Part shown: in pieces, positions 1-5,370 of the stretch
How positions within the stretch are numbered: position 1 is the stretch's first letter
How the letters are laid out: every line of letters begins with the position of its first letter
NCBI GenBank assembly: GCA_937885345.1
Contig: CAKZZH010000123.1
Span: forward strand, 1 to 5,599
Reading direction: 5' to 3'
DNA from: an uncultured Lachnospiraceae bacterium
GTDB taxonomy: Bacteria > Bacillota > Clostridia > Lachnospirales > Lachnospiraceae
DNA: 5,599 nucleotides
Program-made: the position numbers and the translations under genes
Notes under the pieces: generated by a model
The model's input: only the letters and a program-made list of their open reading frames with translations
The model's database searches: none
What the model was told of the DNA's origin: nothing

Positions 1-63
1 GTTGAAGCAGGAAGCTCCGACTTCAAATACGAAGTATTAAGTCGGAGTAGTTCACTACAATAA
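1..63 (+). CDS. Possible C-terminal end of an upstream gene (partial)
   Basis: Frame 1 is open from the window edge and stops at TAA (61-63), 8 nt before a strong rightward terminator. That layout suits the tail of a rightward gene. The last residues would read VEAGSSDFKYEVLSRSSSLQ, which I do not recognise. The first half uses codons like the neighbouring bacterial genes (GAC TTC AAA TAC GAA). The second half (TTA AGT CGG AGT AGT) does not. Frame 2 is also open until a TAA at 38-40, so the true end could be there instead. A long inverted repeat (15-47) covers the same bases, so part of this may be non-coding. The rightward terminator makes some rightward transcript likely; the reading frame is uncertain. 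Confidence 0.3.
   Translation, partial: VEAGSSDFKYEVLSRSSSLQ
15..47. repeat. Long inverted repeat (hairpin) before the terminator
   Basis: CTCCGACTT (15-23) pairs with AAGTCGGAG (39-47) over 9 bp. AATAC (26-30) pairs with GTATT (34-38) around a GAA loop. Together they form a 14-bp stem interrupted only by a 2-nt bulge (24-25). No T-tract follows on either strand, so it is not a standard intrinsic terminator. It could be an RNA-processing or stability element at the end of the upstream transcript. Confidence 0.6.
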
Positions 64-71
64 ATGTAACG

Positions 72-105
72 GGGCTGTCACACAGTGCGACAGCCCTCTT
101 TTTTT
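72..105 (+). terminator. Rho-independent terminator, rightward
   Basis: GGGCTGTC (72-79) and GACAGCCC (89-96) form a perfect 8-bp GC-rich stem with a 9-nt loop. TC and seven Ts (99-105) follow. The T-tract lies only on the right side, so it stops transcripts entering from the left edge. It does not end pgi, which arrives from the other direction and meets an A-tract first. Confidence 0.88.
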
Positions 106-126
106 AGTTATACACCGGATGACGGA

Positions 127-1476
127 TCAGCGGAGCTTCTTGAGAAGTTCCTCTCTCTCAGCCTCATATCCGGGCTTTCCGAGAAGAGCAAACATATTTC
201 TCTTATAGCTTTCAACACCGGGCTGGTTGAAGGGATTAACGCCGAGAACGTATCCGCTTACGCCGCAGGCAAACTCATAGAAATAGAAGAGTTCTCCGAG
301 ATAAAATTCATTCTGCTCAGGGACATTGATTCTGAGGTTGGGAACTCCGCCGTCGATATGTGCGGCCTGAACACCGTTCATAGCGCACTTGTTAACGAAG
401 TCAACACTCTTACCTGCAAGATAATTCAGTCCGTCAATATCATCATCCTCAACGCCGATGAAAAGATTGGTCTTAGCTGTCTCAATATTGATAACGGTCT
501 CAAACATTATACGGCTTCCGTCCTGAATGAACTGACCGAGCGAGTGAAGATCCGTTGTAAAATCACATGCTGCAGGGAAAAGTCCCTTATGATCCTTACC
601 TTCAGACTCTCCGAAAAGCTGCTTCCACCACTCAGAAACATAGTGAAGGCTGGGCTCATAGTTGGCGGTAAGCTCTACTGAATATCCCTTGCTTAAAAGG
701 ACGTTACGAACTGCCGCATAAGCGATCGCGTCGTTATCATCATATGCAGTCTCAAGAGCGAGCTTACGTCCCTCTGCAGCTCCCTGCATAAGCTTGTCGA
801 TATCGGCACCGCTTGCTGCGATGGGAAGTAGACCGACTGCCGTAAGAACGGAGAATCTTCCGCCGACATCATCGGGAACTACGAATGACTCATATCCCTC
901 GGCATTAGCAAGGTTCTTAAGCGCTCCCTTAGCCTTATCTGTTGTTGCATATATTCGCTTTGCTGCCTCATCCTTGCCGTATTTCTTCTCAAGCATTTCC
1001 TTAAAAATTCTGAATGCGATCGAAGGCTCGGTCGTTGTTCCCGACTTGGAGATGATGTTTACCGAGAAATCTCTGTCACCGATAACATCGATAAGTCTGG
1101 AAATATAAGCAGAGCTGATGTTATTACCTACGAAATAGATCTCGGGAGCCTTTCTCTCATCCTTGGAAATATTATTATAAAATCCATGACGAAGGAATTC
1201 GATAGCTGCTCTGGCACCGAGATAAGAACCACCGATACCGATAACAAGAAGCACATCGGAATCCGACTGGATCTTAGCCGCTGCCTTCTTGATCCTTGCG
1301 AACTCTTCCTTGTCATAATTTACGGGAAGATCTATCCATCCGAGGAAATCATTACCCTCACCGCTCTTATTAAGAAGCGTATCTCTTGCGGCAACAACCT
1401 TATCCTTGACAGCTGCCAGATCCTGAGCCGTTACATCCTTAGCGGCCTTGGAATAATCAAATGTAATCTTTGCCAT
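127..1476 (-). CDS. pgi: Glucose-6-phosphate isomerase
   Basis: This enzyme interconverts glucose 6-phosphate and fructose 6-phosphate in the cytoplasm, for glycolysis and gluconeogenesis. The 449 residues match the roughly 450-residue Bacillus-type enzyme. Visible landmarks are the SIS-fold sugar-phosphate loop GIGGSYLGARA (80-90), SKSGTTTEP (143-151), family signature 1 PDDVGGRFS (201-209) and signature 2 ending FNQPGVESYK (416-425). The catalytic set is present by comparison with Bacillus Pgi: E290 in GESEGKD, H311 in TDLHS and K425. The start is fixed by a perfect AGGAGG (1484-1489 on the minus strand) 7 nt upstream. The gene follows mtnN in the same direction but has its own promoter in the gap. 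No leftward terminator is visible after its TGA. Complete and apparently intact. Confidence 0.97.
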   Translation of the reverse strand: MAKITFDYSKAAKDVTAQDLAAVKDKVVAARDTLLNKSGEGNDFLGWIDLPVNYDKEEFARIKKAAAKIQSDSDVLLVIGIGGSYLGARAAIEFLRHGFYNNISKDERKAPEIYFVGNNISSAYISRLIDVIGDRDFSVNIISKSGTTTEPSIAFRIFKEMLEKKYGKDEAAKRIYATTDKAKGALKNLANAEGYESFVVPDDVGGRFSVLTAVGLLPIAASGADIDKLMQGAAEGRKLALETAYDDNDAIAYAAVRNVLLSKGYSVELTANYEPSLHYVSEWWKQLFGESEGKDHKGLFPAACDFTTDLHSLGQFIQDGSRIMFETVINIETAKTNLFIGVEDDDIDGLNYLAGKSVDFVNKCAMNGVQAAHIDGGVPNLRINVPEQNEFYLGELFYFYEFACGVSGYVLGVNPFNQPGVESYKRNMFALLGKPGYEAEREELLKKLR

Positions 1477-1563
1477 AATTCAACCTCCTAAATTCAACAC
1501 ATAAAGCATTCCATATAGAAAAGCCCTATGCTGCACATATTGCCAAATCTATCTGTTCAACAA

Positions 1564-1591
1564 ATTCTACCATAAATACATTCAAAATCAA
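1564..1591 (-). promoter_or_regulatory. Predicted sigma-70/SigA-type promoter of pgi
   Basis: On the minus strand, TTGATT (1586-1591) and TAGAAT (1564-1569) are separated by 16 nt. A TG one base before the -10 makes it an extended -10 element. The expected start near 1557 gives a leader of about 80 nt. The rest of the pgi-mtnN gap shows no gene. An inverted repeat overlaps the -35 box. Confidence 0.6.
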
Positions 1592-1602
1592 TAGAACTAT
1601 TG
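1589..1602. repeat. Short inverted repeat over the pgi -35 box
   Basis: CAATAG (1589-1594) and CTATTG (1597-1602) are perfect 6-bp inverted arms around a 2-nt centre. The loop is too tight for a good RNA hairpin, and neither side has the T-tract of a clear terminator. The left arm shares three bases with the predicted pgi -35 box. It may be a dimeric regulator site or chance in AT-rich DNA. Confidence 0.35.
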
Positions 1603-1619
1603 TATTTTTCACGCACAAT

Positions 1620-2312
1620 TCACATTTTATCGATCATATACGTAAGGAGCTTTACGGAATGTGCAATAGCCTTGTGCTCAAATTCGCTGTAACTCATTTC
1701 CGCGGAATCATCGGCTTTATCGGATATCGCTCTGATCACAAGGAAAGGGATCCTGTTAAGATAAGCAGCCTGTGCGATCGCAGCACCCTCCATCTCGCAG
1801 CAGTAGCCGTCGAACTGTTTGACCAATCTTTCCTTCACAGCCTTATCGGATATAAACTGATCGCCGCTTACAACCCTGCCTTTAAATGCCTTAATATCGG
1901 GCGTTGCGACACGGCATGCTTCCTCGGCAAGACCAAGAAGTTTCGCATCTCCCTTAAAATAAGACTCTTTCATTCTCGGTATAATACCGGGTTCGTAGCC
2001 AAAGCCCGTTGTATCCATATCATGCTGAACAGCGTCCGTAGAAAGCACGATATCGCCTATATCTATCTCTGCGCGAAGAGATCCTGCAACACCCGTGTTT
2101 ATAACCGAATCAACCTTGTAAACCGTGGCAAGGATCTGTGTACAGATCGCGGCGTTAACTTTACCGATGCCGCTTCTTACGATAACCACGTCTTTGCCTG
2201 CGAATTTGCCTTTGTTAAAGACCATTCCTGCAATCTCACTCTTCTCGGTATTCTCCATAACCGCGACGAGTTCAGCAACTTCCTCTTCCATTGCGCCGAT
2301 AATTCCTATCAT
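1620..2312 (-). CDS. mtnN: 5'-methylthioadenosine/S-adenosylhomocysteine nucleosidase
   Basis: This enzyme cleaves the N-glycosidic bond of methylthioadenosine and S-adenosylhomocysteine to release adenine. It clears by-products of methylation and polyamine synthesis, and feeds methionine salvage and autoinducer-2 precursor formation. From the chosen start it has 230 residues; the E. coli enzyme has 232. The N-terminus IGIIGAMEEEV carries the catalytic acid/base Glu (E11). NTGVAGS is the phosphorylase-fold glycine loop. CCEMEGAA carries the substrate-binding Met-Glu pair (E175). RAISDKAD carries the catalytic Asp (D198). An ATG at 2318 lies two codons upstream, but it is only 3 nt from the GAGG at 2322-2325. 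The ATG at 2312 is 9 nt from it and gives the usual family N-terminus, so I chose that. The gene is divergent from murG and upstream of pgi. Confidence 0.95.
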   Translation of the reverse strand: MIGIIGAMEEEVAELVAVMENTEKSEIAGMVFNKGKFAGKDVVIVRSGIGKVNAAICTQILATVYKVDSVINTGVAGSLRAEIDIGDIVLSTDAVQHDMDTTGFGYEPGIIPRMKESYFKGDAKLLGLAEEACRVATPDIKAFKGRVVSGDQFISDKAVKERLVKQFDGYCCEMEGAAIAQAAYLNRIPFLVIRAISDKADDSAEMSYSEFEHKAIAHSVKLLTYMIDKM

Positions 2313-2347
2313 GATCATTCACCTCATAAATATTTTCATTTGGATTT

Positions 2348-2376
2348 ATTCAAACCAAAAAACATTTTAACACCAA
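2348..2376 (-). promoter_or_regulatory. Weak candidate promoter of mtnN
   Basis: On the minus strand, TTGGTG (2371-2376) and TTGAAT (2348-2353) are 17 nt apart, which would give a leader of about 30 nt. The -10 matches the consensus at only four of six positions. Its -35 box overlaps the -35 box of the divergent murG promoter, so the two would compete for polymerase if both are real. Confidence 0.3.
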
Positions 2377-2396
2377 TATGAAAAATATGCTATAAT
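2367..2396 (+). promoter_or_regulatory. Strong SigA-type promoter of murG
   Basis: TTAACA (2367-2372) is followed after 18 nt by a perfect TATAAT (2391-2396). TG at 2388-2389 makes it an extended -10. The start would be near 2403, giving a leader of about 30 nt that contains the murG ribosome binding site GGAGG (2420-2424), 9 nt before the ATG. Confidence 0.78.
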
Positions 2397-2433
2397 TAAC
2401 AGAGTTAAAACAGACGTACGGAGGACTTCCCTT

Positions 2434-3498
2434 ATGAAGAAAATAGTCCTGACCGGAGGCGGAACAGCCGGTCATGTAACACCCAATACCGCACTTCTTC
2501 CGGCACTTAAAGAGGCCGGTTATGAAATATTTTATATAGGATCATATAACGGCATCGAGAAAGACCTTATGGAAAAAAGAGGAATCAAATACTATGGGAT
2601 TGCGACAGGCAAGCTCAGACGTTATTTCTCCCTTAAGAATTTCTCGGATCCTTTTCGCGTGGCCAAAGGCATTTCACAGGCCAAGGACATCATCAAAGAG
2701 ATCGATCCGGATGTAGTATTTTCCAAGGGCGGATATGTATCGGTGCCTGTGGTTAAAGCTGCTGCGTCCTGCAACGTTCCGATAATCATACACGAATCGG
2801 ATATGACGCCCGGGCTTGCCAACAAGATGTCCTACAAATATGCCACCAAGATCTGTTGCAATTTCCCCGAGACGCTTGCCGCACTCCCCGAGAACAAGGG
2901 TGTTCTGACAGGTTCTCCCATTCGCAGGGAGCTTCTTGAAGGCGACAGGGCAAAGGGTCTTGCCATGTGTAAATTCAACACCGATAAGCCGGTTATCATG
3001 GTTATCGGTGGCAGCCTCGGAGCACTTCACATCAATGAGGCGGTACGCGAGGTCCTTTCGGATCTGCTTGCCAAATACCAGATCATCCACATTTGCGGCA
3101 AGGGTAAAGTGGATGAAACATTTTACAGTACGACCGGTTATTATCAGTTCGAATATGTTAACGAGGGATTAAACGATCTGTTTGCTGCGGCAGACATTGT
3201 AATATCAAGGGCGGGAGCCAATGTGATCTGCGAGCTTCTCGCGCTTGCCAAGCCCAATCTTCTTATTCCCCTTCCCTCGCGTGCGAGCAGGGGCGACCAG
3301 CTTCTCAATGCCAACTCCTTTAAGGCGCAGGGTTATTCAGATGTGCTTACGGAAGATTATATGACGGGGCACTCGTTACTCGCGGCAGTCGATGAACTCT
3401 ACTCAAACCGCGAGAAATACACCAAGTTGATGAAGGCCAGTCCCTTCAAGGATTCGGTCAAAGTCATAGTCGACCTGATAACCAAGTATTCCAGATAA
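2434..3498 (+). CDS. murG: UDP-GlcNAc:undecaprenyl-PP-MurNAc-pentapeptide GlcNAc transferase
   Basis: MurG adds N-acetylglucosamine to lipid I to make lipid II on the inner face of the membrane, the last cytoplasmic step of peptidoglycan synthesis. The 354 residues match the family length of about 355. The GT-B fold is complete. N-terminal landmarks are GGGTAGHVTP (8-17, with H14), FSKGGYVSVPV (96-106), HESDMTPGLANK (120-131) and GSPIRREL (160-167). The C-terminal domain has GGSLGA (192-197) and the UDP-GlcNAc-binding stretch SRAGANVICELLALAKPN (258-275) with the conserved Glu, followed by LIPLPSRASRGDQLLNA (277-293). The SRAGAN and ASRGDQ wording is typical of Firmicutes. The start is set by GGAGG at 2420-2424. 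It lies outside the usual division/cell-wall cluster, has its own promoter, and ends only 5 nt from the opposing rsmA. This gene shows that the left piece is bacterial. Confidence 0.97.
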   Translation: MKKIVLTGGGTAGHVTPNTALLPALKEAGYEIFYIGSYNGIEKDLMEKRGIKYYGIATGKLRRYFSLKNFSDPFRVAKGISQAKDIIKEIDPDVVFSKGGYVSVPVVKAAASCNVPIIIHESDMTPGLANKMSYKYATKICCNFPETLAALPENKGVLTGSPIRRELLEGDRAKGLAMCKFNTDKPVIMVIGGSLGALHINEAVREVLSDLLAKYQIIHICGKGKVDETFYSTTGYYQFEYVNEGLNDLFAAADIVISRAGANVICELLALAKPNLLIPLPSRASRGDQLLNANSFKAQGYSDVLTEDYMTGHSLLAAVDELYSNREKYTKLMKASPFKDSVKVIVDLITKYSR

Positions 3499-3503
3499 AC
3501 TAT

Positions 3504-4079
3504 TCATAAATCATGCAGATAATCCGCGAGCCTTGCAAATTCCTCAAGCGAAAGCGCTTCGCCTCTGATCATCTCGCCGCGTCCGAGCGCTGTGATTGCT
3601 TCTTTGATCTGCTCTTTTGAATGATCGATCTCGGGCGAATTGGTCAGACCGTTATAAAGTGTCTTCCTTCTTTGGTTGAAGGAAGCGCGGATTATCGTAA
3701 ATAAAAGTTTCTCATCGGCCACCTCGATCGGGGGCTTCTCATACAGATCCAGCGTTATAACCGCAGAGCCCACTCCCGGTCTTGGCATAAAACATTCCGG
3801 CGGCACATTCATTATGATATGCGCCTTTGCATAATACGCTATCGCAAGGGAAAGAGCGCCGTAATCCTTACTGCCGGGGCCTTCCTGCATTCTGTCCGCA
3901 ACCTCTTTTTGAACCATTATGGTTATGCTCTTTACCGGAGCGTGATTCTCGAGAAGCTGCATGATTATCGGTGTCGTGATATAGTAGGGAAGATTCGCAA
4001 CAACCTTAAAACGCTTGCCCTCCGGCGTCAGAGAGGCAATATCAAGCTTAAGGATATCCTCGTTGATCACCTCGACATT
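3504..4079 (-). CDS. rsmA: 16S rRNA (adenine1518/1519-N6)-dimethyltransferase, 3' part only
   Basis: RsmA (KsgA) dimethylates two adjacent adenines near the 3' end of 16S rRNA late in small-subunit assembly, using S-adenosylmethionine. About 190 C-terminal residues are present of a usual 280-290. They start at NVEVINEDILKLDI, the strand carrying the adenine-contacting acidic motif. Catalytic motif IV follows as VVANLPYYITTPI, then VQKEVADRM, VPPECFMPRPGVGSAVI and FNQRRKTLYNGL, all standard for bacterial RsmA. The N-terminal third, including the SAM-binding glycine motif I, is absent. In its place the same frame continues into an unrelated archaeal MptA N-terminus. The bacterial genome probably holds the complete gene and the truncation is a property of this sequence. 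It ends 5 nt from the stop of convergent murG, which leaves no room for a separate terminator between them. Confidence 0.92.
   Translation of the reverse strand, partial: NVEVINEDILKLDIASLTPEGKRFKVVANLPYYITTPIIMQLLENHAPVKSITIMVQKEVADRMQEGPGSKDYGALSLAIAYYAKAHIIMNVPPECFMPRPGVGSAVITLDLYEKPPIEVADEKLLFTIIRASFNQRRKTLYNGLTNSPEIDHSKEQIKEAITALGRGEMIRGEALSLEEFARLADYLHDL
4059..4079. other. Probable chimeric junction between bacterial and archaeal DNA
   Basis: Read on the minus strand, these 21 bases encode NVEVINE. The codons before it belong to archaeal MptA (VDLPAVQKGSHMSR). The codons after it belong to bacterial RsmA (DILKLDIASLTP). From what I know of both families, MptA commonly continues its SRN as an EVINE-like stretch, and RsmA commonly enters its motif as NVEVINEDIL. 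The segment therefore fits either parent. Everything to the left is bacterial in gene content and signals, and everything to the right is archaeal. A join through a short shared word, in frame because both proteins use it in the same register, explains all of this. Confidence 0.85.
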
Positions 4080-4277
4080 TCTTGACATGTGGGATCCCTT
4101 TTGGACGGCTGGTAAATCCACATAGATGTCGATACTGCAATTCAGAGTGTTGTTCAGAGTCCCGTTGATGCCATCCCTCTGTACGAGAATGGGCTTACGT
4201 ACACCTTTGACTCCCACACGGGATAACTTGTACAGAGCTTCGCCCTTCCCGTACTGGAGGTCGCACTTTAACGCCAT
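4059..4277 (-). CDS. mptA: GTP cyclohydrolase MptA (FolE2-like family), 5' part only
   Basis: MptA is the archaeal Fe(II)-dependent GTP cyclohydrolase that makes 7,8-dihydroneopterin 2',3'-cyclic phosphate, the first step toward methanopterin and related pterins. Only about the first 67-73 of roughly 300 residues are present. They show the family N-terminus: a DLQ stretch, LSRVGVKGVRKP (18-29), then IDIYVDLPAVQKGSHMSR (49-66). The last matches the conserved family block of the form VDLPxxQKGxHMSR. The catalytic and metal-binding core is missing because the frame switches into bacterial RsmA. The ATG at 4277 lies about 26 nt from an AT-rich TATA-like element and has no Shine-Dalgarno sequence, which suggests a leaderless transcript. 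It is divergent from rnhB. The archaeal source presumably has the complete gene. Confidence 0.85.
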
Positions 4278-4299
4278 GAAGCTGCAAATACAGAACTAC

Positions 4300-4306
4300 T
4301 TAAAAA
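4300..4306. promoter_or_regulatory. Shared archaeal TATA-like element between mptA and rnhB
   Basis: The bases read TTAAAAA on the plus strand and TTTTTAA on the minus strand. The centre lies about 26 nt from the mptA ATG and about 25 nt before the TTG at 4328. It is the only strong AT-rich block in the 65-bp gap, so it may position TBP for both genes. Assigned from spacing and composition only. Confidence 0.45.
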
Positions 4307-4342
4307 CAATGTAGGTTTACCATCGATTTGGTTGAAGTATCT

Positions 4343-4987
4343 ATGCAATGCGGAGTGGACGAGGCTGGAAGGGGTCCGGCCATGGGCCCGCTGGTCGTCG
4401 GGACGGTTTACGTGGATTCCGACCAGCATTTGAGGGAGATTGGAGTGAAAGACTCCAAAAAGCTCACACCGAAGGCTCGGGAAAGACTCTATGACGAGAT
4501 TACATCTTCTGCAGACCATTGGGCGACCGTGGTCATATCCGCCGAAGAGATCGATGAACAGAGGAAGAACATATCACTCAACGATATCGAGATGAATATG
4601 TTCGCCGAAGCTGCAAAAAAGTGGTCAGTCGATAGGATATTCGTCGATTGTCCCGATATCAATGAATCGTCATTCAGCAATCGCTTGTCGATATTGTTAG
4701 GAAATCGTGCAGAGGTTATCGCAAAGCATAAAGCCGATGATACCTACCCTGTTGTATCTGCAGCATCCATCATAGCCAAAGTCACGCGCGACAGGATGAT
4801 GTCAGATATACAGGAAGAATTCGAAGTCAACATAGGAAGCGGTTATCCTAGCGACCACTATACGATGGATTTCATCCGCGATTGGATCGCAAAGAATGGA
4901 AAAGCCCCTCCACACGTGCGTACTTCCTGGGAACCTGTGAGAGAGATGCTCTCCCAGAGAAAAAACACAACATTGGACGATTGGTGA
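4343..4987 (+). CDS. rnhB: Ribonuclease HII (archaeal type)
   Basis: RNase HII cuts the RNA strand of RNA-DNA hybrids and single ribonucleotides in DNA, supporting primer removal and ribonucleotide repair. From the ATG at 4343 it has 214 residues, usual for archaeal RNase HII. The DEDD metal-binding set is visible: D6 and E7 in GVDEAGRGP, D102 in FVDCPD and D132 in KADDTYPVVSAAS. The GRG substrate motif (9-11), KDSKKLTP, AKVTRDR, GSGYPSD (tyrosine 168) and PPHVRTSWEP are in family order, and the wording is archaeal. The C-terminus NTTLDDW resembles a PCNA-interacting box. An in-frame TTG at 4328 would add MVEVS. No ribosome binding site favours it, though it sits close to the expected transcript start, so the start is not settled. 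It is probably cotranscribed with the SCP2-like gene 6 nt downstream. Confidence 0.95.
   Translation: MQCGVDEAGRGPAMGPLVVGTVYVDSDQHLREIGVKDSKKLTPKARERLYDEITSSADHWATVVISAEEIDEQRKNISLNDIEMNMFAEAAKKWSVDRIFVDCPDINESSFSNRLSILLGNRAEVIAKHKADDTYPVVSAASIIAKVTRDRMMSDIQEEFEVNIGSGYPSDHYTMDFIRDWIAKNGKAPPHVRTSWEPVREMLSQRKNTTLDDW
4983..4987 (+). promoter_or_regulatory. Ribosome binding site overlapping the rnhB stop
   Basis: GGTGA can pair with the UCACC of archaeal 16S rRNA. It lies 6 nt before the ATG at 4994 and includes the rnhB TGA. It supports that start and suggests coupled translation of rnhB and the next gene. Confidence 0.6.
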
Positions 4988-4993
4988 ATTAAG

Positions 4994-5326
4994 ATGAGCA
5001 TGCAGCCGCAGATTCAGGAAATGATCGATAAGTTTCACAGGAAGATGGAAAAGGATCCCAACGTGAAAAAGGAGATCGAGCCTCTCGTCAAGACGCTCAA
5101 TATCGATCTCGGATCAGAGACATACTCCATGAAAATCAAGAATGCACAGATCTATGACTTCATTCCAATGCTCCTGCAGGAAGCGGATATCACACTCACG
5201 ACCACTCCGGAGAACCTCCAGGGATTACTCGATGGAACTCTCAGACCGATGAGAGCTTTCGTCCTGAAAAAGGTGCAGATCCAAGGTAAGATCGACGATT
5301 TGATGTTCCTGAAGAAATTCTTCTGA
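4994..5326 (+). CDS. SCP2 sterol-binding-domain-like protein
   Basis: A 110-residue soluble protein with no signal peptide or membrane segment. The C-terminal half follows the SCP2 pattern: ADITLTTTPENLQGLLDGTL (64-83), then RPMRAFVLKKVQIQGK (84-99) and a short closing helix DDLMFLKKFF. Known SCP2 domains read similarly, with a hydrophobic strand, a 'P-E-hydrophobic' helix, a 'G-x-L-x-P-M-x-A' turn and a final 'hydrophobic-x-G' strand before the last helix. The family binds lipids or other hydrophobic ligands. What an archaeal stand-alone copy binds is not evident here. The first 25 residues are charged and helical in character. It starts 6 nt after rnhB with a ribosome binding site inside the rnhB stop region, so cotranscription is likely. 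The family call rests on pattern recognition, and the function is unknown. Confidence 0.75.
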   Translation: MSMQPQIQEMIDKFHRKMEKDPNVKKEIEPLVKTLNIDLGSETYSMKIKNAQIYDFIPMLLQEADITLTTTPENLQGLLDGTLRPMRAFVLKKVQIQGKIDDLMFLKKFF

Positions 5327-5339
5327 CGTCCAGTAAACG

Positions 5340-5346
5340 TTTTATA
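5340..5346 (+). promoter_or_regulatory. Archaeal TATA box (box A) of the tRNA gene
   Basis: TTTTATA is centred about 28 nt before the first base of the tRNA, the normal spacing for TBP-directed archaeal transcription with a few leader bases. The 44-bp gap after the SCP2-like gene holds no other candidate. Confidence 0.6.
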
Positions 5347-5370
5347 CAACTCGCCCATAGCGATTAGTAT

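Noticed and set aside
72..105. A bidirectional terminator that also serves pgi
   Set aside because: On the minus strand the stem is followed by GTTACATTT with no T-run, so only rightward transcripts would be terminated.
85..681. A 198-codon plus-strand open frame opposite the end of pgi
   Set aside because: It starts inside the terminator hairpin and is antisense to conserved pgi motifs. No ribosome binding site or recognisable domain.
1589..1602. An intrinsic terminator for mtnN
   Set aside because: The arms are AT-rich with a 2-nt loop and no T-tract after the stem on the minus strand.
1659..2381. A 240-codon plus-strand open frame opposite mtnN
   Set aside because: It lies antisense over a fully recognisable MTA/SAH nucleosidase, has no ribosome binding site and its protein matches no family I know. 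It is rich in Cys, His and Arg, as expected from a shadow frame.
3504..4277. A genuine novel fusion of a pterin enzyme with an rRNA methyltransferase, or horizontal transfer into an archaeon
   Set aside because: Both halves lack essential parts, the switch lies on a peptide both families share, and the entire flanks change from bacterial to archaeal at that point. An artefactual join is simpler.
4268..4519. An 83-codon minus-strand frame opposite the rnhB start
   Set aside because: It overlaps the conserved GVDEAGRGP region on the opposite strand and resembles no family.
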